A model generated the notes under the pieces. That model did no database searches. It saw only the letters and a list, made by a program, of their open reading frames with translations, and had not been told where the DNA came from. A stretch of 64,000 nt of DNA from Phycisphaerales bacterium (lineage in GTDB: Bacteria; Planctomycetota; Phycisphaerae; UBA1845; Fen-1342). A program made the position numbers and the translations under genes. This document shows, piece by piece, positions 41,738 to 51,230 of this stretch (the stretch's first letter is position 1; each line of letters begins with the position of its first letter). The DNA lies in assembly GCA_016716475.1 (NCBI GenBank), contig JADJWG010000002.1:930001-994000 (forward strand), read 5' to 3'.

Positions 41738-44077
41738 TTACTTCCGCTTGCTCCGACGCGCAGGAGCGCCCGGCTGTGGTGACCGCCCAACAGTCGCAAC
41801 TCCCAATACAACCCCTGGGACTGCTGCCAGGCGGGCTTCCTGCCGACGCATATCGACCTCAGCAAGCTGCACCTGCACCGGTAGTCCCAGGTGAATGACG
41901 CGGCCCCCGCGCGCCGCGGTAAAGGTGGCCGTTCGCCGGTCATACCACCAATCGTCCGGTCCGAACTCCCCGCGCGGCAGAAATGCGTCTGCGAGTGTAG
42001 GTTGAAGTTGCACGAAGACCCCATTCGGCACCGCGCCGCTCACGATACCAGCGAGTGTGCTACCCACCTGCGGCCGCAGCGCCAGGAGTTGCAGCGCCTG
42101 ACGTGCTTCGCGCTCGGCTTGCTGGGCCTTGCGTTCCGCCCGGCTGGTCTCTGATCCCAACTCCGCCAGTTCCGCATCACTTAGGGCCGCCGCCGGCGAG
42201 CGCTTCCTCTTTCCTGCCGGCTTGCGTCGGAGCAACAGGTCGAAGAGGCGGTGAACGGTCAAGTCAGGATAACGACGGATCGGCGATGTGAAGTGGCAGT
42301 AATCGTCGCTGGCGAGGGCAAAATGCCCGGTCGTCTCGGGCCCGTAGTACGCTTGCGAAAGCATGCGCAACAGCAACAGGTTCACGGCTGTGGCGCCGGG
42401 GCGGCCGCGCACCTCATCGAGCAGTTTGCGAAGCGTGGTGCGTGAAATGTGCGTCGGTATCCGCGTACCCAGGAGCGGTGCGAGTTGCTGAAGCGTCTCG
42501 CCCGAAGTGTCATCCGGGGGCGGATGCACCCGTCGGAGATGTGGGAGGTCCGCGGCGCGCAGCGCACGCGAGACCGCCTCATTCGCCTCTACCATGAACA
42601 TCTCGATCAGCGTGTGCGAGAAGCTGGTATCCGCCGGACGCACTGCCGCCACACGATCCCGCTCGATCACGATGTCCGTCTCCGGCAAGGCGAGCACCAG
42701 CATGCCGTCGGCTATGCGGCGCTGGTGGATGCGGCGCGCCAGCGCCTCCGCCCGGCTCAGGAGAGTACGAATGGCCGACGGCAATGTTGTGGGCTCACCC
42801 GCGAGCACCGCCGAGGCCTCTTCATACGTCAGCCGTGCCGCCGAGCAGATCGCGCTCTTCGCGAAGCGGGTCGCCACCACGTGGGCACCGCGATCGTACG
42901 TGACAAAGACGCTGCGGGTATACCGCACCACGCCTGGTTGCAGACTGCACACACCGTTCGAGAGCCCCTCGGGCAGCATCGGCACAACCCGCCCTGGAAA
43001 GTAAACGCTCGTGCCGCGCCCGCGCGCCTCTCGGTCAAGGGGACCGCCGACAGGCACGAAATGGGCAACATCGGCGATGTGCACACCCAGCCGCACGTGC
43101 CCTTCCGCGAGGGACTCCAAGCTGATTGCGTCGTCGAAATCACGCGCGTCCGGCGGATCAATCGTGATCGTCAGGAGCTTGCTCAGGTCTTCGCGGTCGC
43201 TGAGATCGGCAGGGTCGAATCGGGTCGCGGCCCGCTTGGCGGCTTGTTGTACACCGGGCGGAAAGCGTTCGGGCAAGTCGAAGCGCCGGATGGCTGCGAG
43301 CACCCAACTGCTCGCCTGTTCGCTACTGCCCAGCACCTCGCGGATCGTGCCACGCAACCGCCCGCTGCGCAACGTCTGCTCCGAAATCTCCACCATGACC
43401 AGTTCGCCGACCTCCGCGGGATGTTGACCGTCGACTGGAACGATCTCAACCCACGGACCCGCCTCTTCGGTGTAACTGCCCCCAACCACCCGCCGCGGCC
43501 GCACTGGCAGTTCGTCGCGCAGGTGCCGCTCCAGTGGCAGGACTACCAGTGACCCGGCGACCCGCTCGACCAGTCCGATCCAGTGCAGCGGAGCACGCTC
43601 GATGATTTTGACCACTTCGGCCGCAGGACCGCGGTCATCTCTCGGGCGCACGCGACGTGGCCGAAACGCCACCCGGTCTCCGTCGCGAGCCCCAGCGCGC
43701 TGGTGACGCGCCACGAACCAGCGCGGTTCGCCCGGTTGCTCGATGAAGCCGATACCGTTCCGACCAGAGCGGAATGTACCAATCTTCGTTCCAGATTCTT
43801 CGGGGATGCGCAGGGTACGACCGGCACCGAGCAGCAGCACCCCCTCCTCCAGGAGACCCGCTATGAAAGCGCGGAAATCCGGATAGTCCTCCTCGCCCAC
43901 GGCGAGGGTCCGGGCCAAAGCCCGAATTTTGAGCGGCCGGTCGCGAAACCTTCGTACGGTATCAAGAACGGCTCGCTGCCAGTCCGGCCGGCCGGTTGAT
44001 CCGGAACGGGCCGCCACGAACGGAGTATGCCGAGGTTTAGAACGCTTGGTTCGGGTTTCGTTCTTGCGAGTGCGCAC
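41738..44077 (-). CDS. rnr: Ribonuclease R
   Basis: The 779-residue exoribonuclease degrades structured RNA 3'-5'. It has an N-terminal basic/winged-helix region, cold-shock domains (GIGFIEQPGEPRWFVAR), the RNB catalytic domain with the metal-binding aspartates in IDPPDARDFDDAI, and a C-terminal S1 domain (VGSTLAGIVSGAVPNGVFVQLQ). HFTSPIRRYPDLTVHR is the RNB end signature. The open frame begins at GTG 44077 with no strong ribosome-binding site, so the start is less certain than the product. It is convergent with the putative small RNA and divergent from the ACT gene. Confidence 0.95.
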   Translation of the reverse strand: MRTRKNETRTKRSKPRHTPFVAARSGSTGRPDWQRAVLDTVRRFRDRPLKIRALARTLAVGEEDYPDFRAFIAGLLEEGVLLLGAGRTLRIPEESGTKIGTFRSGRNGIGFIEQPGEPRWFVARHQRAGARDGDRVAFRPRRVRPRDDRGPAAEVVKIIERAPLHWIGLVERVAGSLVVLPLERHLRDELPVRPRRVVGGSYTEEAGPWVEIVPVDGQHPAEVGELVMVEISEQTLRSGRLRGTIREVLGSSEQASSWVLAAIRRFDLPERFPPGVQQAAKRAATRFDPADLSDREDLSKLLTITIDPPDARDFDDAISLESLAEGHVRLGVHIADVAHFVPVGGPLDREARGRGTSVYFPGRVVPMLPEGLSNGVCSLQPGVVRYTRSVFVTYDRGAHVVATRFAKSAICSAARLTYEEASAVLAGEPTTLPSAIRTLLSRAEALARRIHQRRIADGMLVLALPETDIVIERDRVAAVRPADTSFSHTLIEMFMVEANEAVSRALRAADLPHLRRVHPPPDDTSGETLQQLAPLLGTRIPTHISRTTLRKLLDEVRGRPGATAVNLLLLRMLSQAYYGPETTGHFALASDDYCHFTSPIRRYPDLTVHRLFDLLLRRKPAGKRKRSPAAALSDAELAELGSETSRAERKAQQAEREARQALQLLALRPQVGSTLAGIVSGAVPNGVFVQLQPTLADAFLPRGEFGPDDWWYDRRTATFTAARGGRVIHLGLPVQVQLAEVDMRRQEARLAAVPGVVLGVATVGRSPQPGAPARRSKRK

Positions 44078-44205
44078 GGAAGATGATAAACCTAGTTCAG
44101 CGACACTTCCATAACTGATCGACGCGATCCGGTCGGGCCGGGATCGTCGCGTCTTTTCGGACAGGCGGAACCCGGCCCGTGCGCCGCTGGAAGAAGGAGC
44201 CCCTC

Positions 44206-44679
44206 ATGAAGGCGGTTACCAACGGGACGACGAAGACAGACACGCAGTTTTCCGTGTTCCTCGCCAACAAGCCCAAGATTCTGGCGCAGGTATGCCAACA
44301 ACTCGCGGATGACAAGGTCAACATCCTCGCCCTGAGCATGATGGATGCGAGCGAGCACGGTGTGCTCCGCATTGTCGTCGCGGACCCGGTCCGTGCTCGG
44401 CAGAGTCTCGCGTCACTGAACGTTCCCACAACCGAGACTGTCGTCATCACAGCCACTTTGCCGAACCGCCCCGGTGCCATGGCGGACGTCGTCGAGCGTC
44501 TCTCGACCGCTAACGTCGCTGTGAACTATGCCTATTGCACAACCGGCGCTCCCGGTGGCCAGTCGCTGGGCATCTTCCGCGTCTCTGATCTCAAGAAGGC
44601 CATGAAGGTCCTGGAGGAGCGCAAGCCACAGCGAAAAAAAGAAACCACCGCGCGGAAGGTCAACCGCCCGACGCGTTAA
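44206..44679 (+). CDS. Double ACT-domain protein
   Basis: The 157-residue protein consists of two ACT repeats. The first is FSVFLANKPKILAQVCQQLADDKVNILALSMMD and the second ITATLPNRPGAMADVVERLSTANVAVNYAYC. ACT pairs of this kind bind amino acids and appear as stand-alone regulators. The C-terminus is Lys/Arg-rich. ATG 44206 has AAGGAG upstream, so the longer frame from 44179 is not used. The next gene starts nine bases after its stop. No ligand can be named. Confidence 0.85.
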   Translation: MKAVTNGTTKTDTQFSVFLANKPKILAQVCQQLADDKVNILALSMMDASEHGVLRIVVADPVRARQSLASLNVPTTETVVITATLPNRPGAMADVVERLSTANVAVNYAYCTTGAPGGQSLGIFRVSDLKKAMKVLEERKPQRKKETTARKVNRPTR

Positions 44680-44688
44680 ACTTCCGCT

Positions 44689-45240
44689 GTGGACCATTCC
44701 GAGCTTGACAACCCGGCGCAGTCTTCGGGAAGACCCGTGCAGGAGTCGCACGCAGCGGCCCGGCCGTCGGACCTGCCACCTCTGGCACCGACGCCACCGG
44801 CAACCGTACGGCTGTGGTCCGCCGGGGTCCTGCTCGTTTGCCTGGCACTGCTCGGCATCGCCGTGTGGCTGCAACCCGATGCACGTGGCTATGGTACACA
44901 CGAACAACTCGGGGCCGCCCGCTGCGGATCTTTCAAGCTCACCGGTTACCCCTGCCCGACCTGCGGCATGACGACCGCGTATGCCTACACTGTTCGCGGG
45001 CAGTTGATTGCTGCTTTTTGGGCACAGCCGGCCGGCCTCCTCATGGCGCTCGGTACCATCATGCTGGCACTCACATCCGCTGGGGCGATCCTGCGTGGCC
45101 GGTGGCCGGAGCCGCGCTGGCTGTGGTACTTCACACCGTATCGCCTGCTGCTGGCCTTTCTCGTGTTCTTCGTGGCCGGCTGGGCATTCAAAATCATTGT
45201 CGGCGTGCTACGGGGCGATTTCCCTGTTCCTGCGGAGTAA
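44689..45240 (+). CDS. DUF2752 membrane protein
   Basis: The 183-residue protein has two to three membrane helices (SAGVLLVCLALLGIAVWL, LLMALGTIMLALTSAGAIL, LLLAFLVFFVAGWAFKIIVGVL). The DUF2752 signature is TGYPCPTCGMTTAY (about 87-100): two cysteines and the downstream Thr/Tyr are conserved in this family of unknown function. A Pro/Ala-rich cytoplasmic N-terminus precedes the first helix. It begins at GTG 44689, nine bases after the ACT gene, so the two may be cotranscribed. Function unknown. Confidence 0.8.
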   Translation: MDHSELDNPAQSSGRPVQESHAAARPSDLPPLAPTPPATVRLWSAGVLLVCLALLGIAVWLQPDARGYGTHEQLGAARCGSFKLTGYPCPTCGMTTAYAYTVRGQLIAAFWAQPAGLLMALGTIMLALTSAGAILRGRWPEPRWLWYFTPYRLLLAFLVFFVAGWAFKIIVGVLRGDFPVPAE

Positions 45241-45374
45241 CGTGCCGCCGACAGCTTGTCGGAAATCTGGCAGAGGGATACACTTCGGCGAGATTGGGTT
45301 CCTCCGTCGGCCCGGCACGCTTCCGTGTGCGGCGATGCTGTTACCCCGGCGGATCGACACACAAGGAAGTTGGT

Positions 45375-46421
45375 ATGAAGCACGTTCTGTGCGTTGCGCG
45401 GGTACTGCGAATTGCAGTCGGGGTGTCTTTGGGCCTGTGCCTGCTGCCGGCTATGACCGGTTGCACAAGTGGCGGAGCGAACACGCTCGACATCTTCAGT
45501 CCCCTCTTTCCGCCCGCGAGCGGCGGTGTAATCGTCGGCCCCGTCGGTACCGGGCGCACTCCCGGTTCCAGTGTGGGTACCCCGTCCTCCGGCTTTGTGG
45601 ACCCCTGTGACGAGACACAGCAGCGGAAGTTCGTCCGCATCACGATGCGGAACAGCAGTGCTGACTTCGTCCACTACTTCCTTGCTTTCGTGGCCTTCGT
45701 CAATAGCGAAGAATACCCCGATGGCGCCGTCTGCCCCACCGACATCGCTCTTTACACCTCTTTCGGCTATCAATCGATACCAGCGGGTGCGGTGCGCGAG
45801 TTCGGCAACTACTGCATCGTGGGCCCCGCTTTGCTCTATTTTCACCGCAGCGGCCAGTTCCGCGGCGCCGGTGCCGGATCCACGAGCGGCCTCGGCTCGG
45901 CCATCGCGCCCGCACAAGGGGCCACATCAACCTTTGACACTTTTTTCAATAGCGCGGGCGCTACAGTTCCCGTCCCGGACCTGATCTTGTTCCACAATCC
46001 AGGCACCACCGCGGGCGGGCAGGCCCTGAAAGTCAGCCGCAGTCTCACTTCCCCCTGCAGCGAGGCGGTGGTGGTCGCAGCCGACCCGGTATGCCAACAG
46101 GACGCTTTTTATTACGTTGACGATACCGATCGCGTCACGGGTTCAACAGCGCTGGGGGTCGGTTCCGGCCGCCGTGTTCCTTCGGAGATCCAGGGGACCG
46201 GCTGCGAGTGCCTCGGGCTCAGTGTGCCGGCTCAAGTTCTGGCCCCGTCAGGCCGCACCGCAATCACGGCCCAGTGCAATGAGTTTTTCCGCGGTGGCCG
46301 CATCGAGTACGTGTTCTTGCGCGAAGATCTCGACCCCCCCTATCCCCAACTCGTGTGGCGCGTCACCGACTCCTCCGGCGCCCGTGCACATGACTTCGAT
46401 CCGCGCTCCGGCGTTCGCTGA
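45375..46421 (+). CDS. Lipoprotein of unknown function
   Basis: The 348-residue precursor has a lipoprotein signal (SLGLCLLPAMTGC) and a long secreted region with at least eight cysteines. It contains strands such as FVRITMRNSSADFVHYFLAFVAF and ends RIEYVFLREDLDPPYPQLVW followed by a short tail. Similar proteins appear in multiple copies in Planctomycetota genomes, but I do not recognise a named family. ATG 45375 has AAGGAAG seven bases upstream. A hairpin terminator follows at 46457-46487. Confidence 0.72.
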   Translation: MKHVLCVARVLRIAVGVSLGLCLLPAMTGCTSGGANTLDIFSPLFPPASGGVIVGPVGTGRTPGSSVGTPSSGFVDPCDETQQRKFVRITMRNSSADFVHYFLAFVAFVNSEEYPDGAVCPTDIALYTSFGYQSIPAGAVREFGNYCIVGPALLYFHRSGQFRGAGAGSTSGLGSAIAPAQGATSTFDTFFNSAGATVPVPDLILFHNPGTTAGGQALKVSRSLTSPCSEAVVVAADPVCQQDAFYYVDDTDRVTGSTALGVGSGRRVPSEIQGTGCECLGLSVPAQVLAPSGRTAITAQCNEFFRGGRIEYVFLREDLDPPYPQLVWRVTDSSGARAHDFDPRSGVR

Positions 46422-46456
46422 ACGTCAACCGGTTTTGAAATTATGGATTGTCGGTG

Positions 46457-46487
46457 TGGGCCGTCCACTGCAGGGCGGCCCACTTTG
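46457..46487 (+). terminator. Intrinsic terminator between convergent genes
   Basis: GTGGGCCGTCC and GGGCGGCCCAC form an 11-bp stem with one T-G pair and a six-base loop, followed by TTT. The stem is strong, the T-tract short. Confidence 0.6.
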
Positions 46488-46528
46488 CCTAGTTGAAGTC
46501 CAATACTTCTTACTCCCCCAAGTCCGCC

Positions 46529-47581
46529 TCAGCGTTCCGCATCCAGTTCTGCCAGGACACATGTCGCCTCGGTGTCATCCGGTGCCAACACGAGCAACCG
46601 CTGGCAAGCCACCCGCAGTTCGCTACCCAACCGGTCGCACCGGTCGCTCCCCTTTGCGCACGCACCCCAGAGCCGTAGGCCCATGCGCAGCATGCGCCGC
46701 CACGCGAGCTCAAGCTGGGGATAGTCTGCGCAAATCTCACGCAGCCGGGTATAAGCCGCCTCTACCGCGCCACTCTCCGCAAGCGCATGAGCCAGGTTCA
46801 GTTCGGCCTCGACCGTAGCCGGCTCCCGGGCTAACACCGCCTCAAAATCGGCCACCGCCTGTTCCCACAAACCCAGGTCACTCAACAGTTCCCCGCGGCG
46901 AGCCAACGCCTCCGCCGTAGGTGCAAGCTGAATGGTCGCATCCCATGCGGCACGCGCGGCTTGCAAGTGTCCGACCTCCTGCCGCGCGATCGCCAAGTTG
47001 AACCACACCCTGGCATCCTGTGGGCGCCGGGTGGTCAGCTCATCGAATACTTCTGTAGCCGCCAGCCAACGCTTGCTCCGCACCAGAGCCGCTCCAAGAT
47101 CAAATCGTACCTCGTCATCTTCGGGCAATACGTACCGAAGGCGCTCCAGGGCCTGTACCGCGACGCTCCAATGCCCGGCCGCCGCACTCGCGTTCGCAAG
47201 TTCACGCAGCGCCCCTGCACTGAACGGGTCCGACTGGAGCGCCGCGCGGGCATCACGCAGGCGACGGCGCAGCTCGGAGGCCTCATCGCGGGCCCATACC
47301 ACCGGCCCGAAACCTTCCTGCGCAGCAGGAAGTTCACTTTCTGGGGCTGCGATCGGCTCAGGCGGCCACGGGGCCTCAGAGGAAGCAACCTCCAGGCCGA
47401 CTTCCGCAGGGGCCTGCGGCTCGGAGTCTACGCCCCCCGCCCCCCCCTCCTGCGAACGAAGCTTGGGGGTGGCTGGCGGTTGGGCGTGTAATCCTTCGGG
47501 CTGCAGGCCGCGCCAGGTTGACCACGCAAAGATTGCCAGCATGAACAGCGCGAGACCGAGCACGAGAAAGAGCACCCGCAT
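46529..47581 (-). CDS. Membrane-anchored TPR protein
   Basis: The 350-residue protein starts with one membrane helix (VLFLVLGLALFMLAIFAW). A Pro/Glu/Ala-rich linker and five to six tetratricopeptide repeats follow, for example RDARAALQSDPFSAGALRELANA and RRGELLSDLGLWEQAVADFEAVLA. Such single-helix TPR proteins act as periplasmic or cytoplasmic scaffolds. The C-terminus has a small Cys-containing extension (WGACAKGSDRCDRL). ATG 47581 gives the membrane helix a normal position; an in-frame ATG at 47623 would add 14 basic residues. It stands alone. Confidence 0.75.
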   Translation of the reverse strand: MRVLFLVLGLALFMLAIFAWSTWRGLQPEGLHAQPPATPKLRSQEGGAGGVDSEPQAPAEVGLEVASSEAPWPPEPIAAPESELPAAQEGFGPVVWARDEASELRRRLRDARAALQSDPFSAGALRELANASAAAGHWSVAVQALERLRYVLPEDDEVRFDLGAALVRSKRWLAATEVFDELTTRRPQDARVWFNLAIARQEVGHLQAARAAWDATIQLAPTAEALARRGELLSDLGLWEQAVADFEAVLAREPATVEAELNLAHALAESGAVEAAYTRLREICADYPQLELAWRRMLRMGLRLWGACAKGSDRCDRLGSELRVACQRLLVLAPDDTEATCVLAELDAER

Positions 47582-47728
47582 GGCTGCAAGGATATCGCGG
47601 CGGCAACGGGCTGGCACCTGCATAGGCCGCCACCGAGTTCCTGGGTTGATTGCTCCGCCAGCCGCTGGATGTCGGAATACGTCGATTCCAACCACATTGT
47701 CGATTTATAATATCTCTTAAATAACTAT

Positions 47729-47749
47729 GTGATACTATATTTATATCAC
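47729..47749. repeat. Inverted repeat in the promoter region of the SPFH gene
   Basis: GTGATA and TATCAC are perfect inverted copies separated by nine AT-rich bases, 33 bases upstream of the SPFH start codon in the only strongly AT-rich stretch nearby. This is a likely operator or promoter element. Confidence 0.4.
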
Positions 47750-47781
47750 GCGAGGCGCGTGCCACAGAGAAGGAGACCGGC

Positions 47782-48681
47782 ATGACGCAGGAACACGAAT
47801 TTCGCACGTTCAGTGGTTGGCCCATTCTGCTACTGATGATCGCGTCTACTCTACTGGTGGGATACGGCTACTACTACTTCGGGCGGGCGTTGAGCGAACA
47901 CACCCTCGACACGTTCATGCATCCGGCCTACGGCATGGTCGCCAATATCTTCTGCTCTCTCATCCTGTTACTGCTCTGGTGCGGCTTCTTCACCCTCCAG
48001 CCCAACGAGGCCGCCGTGCTGCTGCTGTTCGGTGCCTACAAGGGCACCGTCCGGCAGCCCGGGTTCCACTACGCCAATCCGCTTATGACCAAGCAGAAGC
48101 TCTCGCTCCGTACTCGCAACTTCAACACCGAACGCCTCAAGGTCAACGATCAGCGCGGCAACCCGACGGAGATCGCAGCCGTGGTGGTATGGCGTGTACA
48201 CAACACGGCACAAGCCACCTTCGATGTGGATGATTACAAGGACTACGTCCACATCCAGAGCGAATCGGCCTTGCGTCACCTCGCCAGCCGCTACCCCTAC
48301 GACAGCGGGGCAGAGAACGAACTGTCGTTACGGGGCAGTATGGACGAAGTGTCAGGCGACTTGCAGCGTGAATTGCAGGAGCGTCTCGACAAGGCCGGAG
48401 TGGTGGTGGAGGAAGCCCGGTTGAGCCACCTCGCCTATGCCCCCGAAATCGCCGGTGCGATGCTGCGACGCCAGCAAGCGGAGGCGATCGTGGCAGCCCG
48501 CCTGCGTATCGTCGAGGGGGCCGTCGGCATGGTTGAGACGGCCCTCGAGCAGCTTGAGAAGAAGCGTACCGTGCAACTCGACGATGAGCGCAAGGCCGCC
48601 ATGGTCAGCAACCTTCTGGTCGTGCTGTGCGGCGAGCAGGCCGCCCAGCCGGTCGTCAACACCGGCACTTTGTACAGCTAG
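47782..48681 (+). CDS. SPFH/band-7 domain membrane protein
   Basis: The 299-residue protein has two N-terminal membrane helices (PILLLMIASTLLVGYGYYYF; NIFCSLILLLLWCGFFTL). An SPFH/prohibitin-like domain follows (NEAAVLLLFGAYKGTVRQPGFHYANP, TEIAAVVVWRVHNTAQATFDVDDY), then a heptad-rich helix with RRQQAEAIVAARLRIVEGAVGMVE. SPFH proteins oligomerise in membrane microdomains and often steer proteases. The gene is followed by a small ribbon-helix-helix gene 102 bases downstream, a pairing also seen in many other bacteria. ATG 47782 has AAGGAG upstream. Confidence 0.87.
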   Translation: MTQEHEFRTFSGWPILLLMIASTLLVGYGYYYFGRALSEHTLDTFMHPAYGMVANIFCSLILLLLWCGFFTLQPNEAAVLLLFGAYKGTVRQPGFHYANPLMTKQKLSLRTRNFNTERLKVNDQRGNPTEIAAVVVWRVHNTAQATFDVDDYKDYVHIQSESALRHLASRYPYDSGAENELSLRGSMDEVSGDLQRELQERLDKAGVVVEEARLSHLAYAPEIAGAMLRRQQAEAIVAARLRIVEGAVGMVETALEQLEKKRTVQLDDERKAAMVSNLLVVLCGEQAAQPVVNTGTLYS

Positions 48682-48783
48682 GCGCCCCGTGTCCTGGAGG
48701 GCCGAATCCCCTGCCGACGGACAGTGGGGTTCGGCCTGGGACCACCCGCGACAAAGGTAGCCGAGGACGGTCGAAAGGTTTCG

Positions 48784-48972
48784 ATGGCCGACAAGAAGAA
48801 AGCTCTCTTGCTGCGGATTCCCGCCGATCTCGCCGACGCACTGCAGCGCTGGGCTGCCGACGATCTGCGCAGCGTCAATGCCCAGATCGAATACCTCTTG
48901 CGAGAGGCGGTCCGGCGACGCGGACAGCGGCTGGAACAGGATCCCCCCAAGCGTCCCACCCTAGATTCCTAA
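48784..48972 (+). CDS. Arc-type ribbon-helix-helix protein
   Basis: The 62-residue protein fits a ribbon-helix-helix fold: a beta strand KALLLRIPADL, then helices LADALQRWAADDLRSVNAQIEYLLREAV. The strand would contact DNA as a dimer. Similar small proteins are often encoded next to SPFH genes and annotated as Arc-family DNA-binding proteins. Start ATG 48784 (MADKKKALLL) is preferred over the in-frame ATG at 48724, which adds 20 residues outside the fold. It may regulate the SPFH gene, or be a localisation partner. No toxin gene is adjacent. Confidence 0.75.
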   Translation: MADKKKALLLRIPADLADALQRWAADDLRSVNAQIEYLLREAVRRRGQRLEQDPPKRPTLDS

Positions 48973-49029
48973 TGCACCGCGGTGCCCCATCACTTGCGCC
49001 AATTCCTACAGCCGCGGATCTCCCGCCCC

Positions 49030-49722
<693 letters not shown>

Positions 49723-50002
49723 AGCGCTTCCTGCGGCCGGGGCCGAGCCGGGGTGGAACGAGTCACCTCCCGGACCAGGCGCGCGGGCCATTGCCAAACT
49801 TTCCCCGCGGGAGGATCATAGGAGCATGGGGACAGGCACGGAAGCCCCCCGGTTGCATGAACCAGACTAGGATTGCACGCTCGTGAACCCGCTTCGTCAT
49901 CCACCCCATCGTTAGTCGGCCCCACGTTCAGGCAGTACGTCCGCGACCTTCTGTCCGCGCGGCCGCAACCGTATTCCGGTTCCACACGTTGGGAGACCCG
50001 AC

Positions 50003-51103
50003 ATGTCCGTCAAGCAGGTGCAGGAGCCCGCATGGCTCAAGCGCGTTGAAGAACTCGTGGCACGCAGCGATGAAATTTCCGCTGAGATGAACACCCCGGC
50101 AGTCGCCGCCCATGGTGCCATGATGACGCGCCTCGCCCGCGAGCACGGCGAGCTTGAGAAGATTGCCCGGCATTTCCGCGAGTATCGCCGTACGACCGAG
50201 CAGCTGAACGAATCACTCGAGCTCATGGCCGACGAGTCCGAACCCGAGCTGCGCCAGCTTGCCGAAGCCGAAATTCCCGGGCTCGAGGCGAAGCGCGAGC
50301 GGCTCCTGAAAACCATGCAGGAGCGCCTTGTCACCGGCAACGAAGCCGCGATCAGCTCCATCATCCTTGAGATCCGCGCCGGCACCGGGGGCGATGAAGC
50401 CGCGCTCTTCGCGGGGGATCTGTTCGGCATGTATACCGCCTATGCGCAGCGCCAAGGTTACAAGGTGGAAGTCCTTTCGCTCAGCGAAGGCGAACAGGGC
50501 GGTCTCCGCGAAGCCATCCTCAACATCACCGGAGAAGAAGTTTACCTGCACTACCGCTTCGAGGCCGGTGGGCACCGGGTACAGCGCGTCCCCAAGACCG
50601 AGGCCCAGGGCCGCATCCACACTTCCGCCGCCACCGTCGCCGTCCTCCCCGAACCCGAGGAAATCCAGGTCGAGATCAACTGGGAAAAAGACGTCATCGA
50701 ACACGTCAGCCGTGCGGGTGGCCCCGGCGGCCAGAACGTCAACAAGGTTTCCAGCGCCATCAAACTGGAGCATGTTCCGACCGGCATCACCGTCTCCATG
50801 CGGGACGACAAGAGCCAGCACAAGAACCGCGCTAAAGCGCGCCGCATCATGCTCTCGCGCGTCTACGAGCACTTTCAGTCGCAGCAGCAGAGCAAGCTCG
50901 CCAGCGAACGCAAGACGATGGTCGGCTCCGGCGACCGCAGCGAACGCATCCGGACCTACAACTTCCCGCAGAACCGCTGCACCGATCACCGCATCAACAA
51001 GGACGTCTACGATCTTGAGCGTATCCTGGTCGCCGGCGAGCTCGATGAATTCCTGCGCGACCTGCATGACCGCGACTTGCGGCTGCGACTCGAAGCCCTC
51101 TGA
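50003..51103 (+). CDS. prfA: Peptide chain release factor 1
   Basis: The 366-residue protein terminates translation at UAA and UAG. It carries the GGQ motif (RAGGPGGQNVNKVSSAIKLEH) that reaches the peptidyl-transferase centre, and the stop-codon reader in RVQRVPKTEAQGRIHTSAATV. There PKT takes the place of the E. coli PAT tripeptide, still a PxT. Domain order and length are normal. ATG 50003 has GGGAG eight to ten bases upstream. No prmC methyltransferase follows; the next gene is convergent. Confidence 0.96.
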   Translation: MSVKQVQEPAWLKRVEELVARSDEISAEMNTPAVAAHGAMMTRLAREHGELEKIARHFREYRRTTEQLNESLELMADESEPELRQLAEAEIPGLEAKRERLLKTMQERLVTGNEAAISSIILEIRAGTGGDEAALFAGDLFGMYTAYAQRQGYKVEVLSLSEGEQGGLREAILNITGEEVYLHYRFEAGGHRVQRVPKTEAQGRIHTSAATVAVLPEPEEIQVEINWEKDVIEHVSRAGGPGGQNVNKVSSAIKLEHVPTGITVSMRDDKSQHKNRAKARRIMLSRVYEHFQSQQQSKLASERKTMVGSGDRSERIRTYNFPQNRCTDHRINKDVYDLERILVAGELDEFLRDLHDRDLRLRLEAL

Positions 51104-51230
51104 CCCCCCCGGCACCACGGGCGCGCCCCGTCCAGCAGAGCGCCGCAAAACGGTTGCCGGGCCCGAGAGTTTGTGCAGTCCAGTGCCAGTGTTGCGCGAG
51201 GGGTCGTACGGTGTACAGCACGTCGGTCCG

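Noticed and set aside
42449..43552. Plus-strand open frame opposite rnr
   Set aside because: It is the antisense frame of the RNB catalytic domain.
47728..47750. CRP/FNR-type binding site (TGTGA...TCACG)
   Set aside because: The half-sites are separated by 13 rather than 6 bases, so a CRP-type site is unlikely. It is reported only as an inverted repeat.
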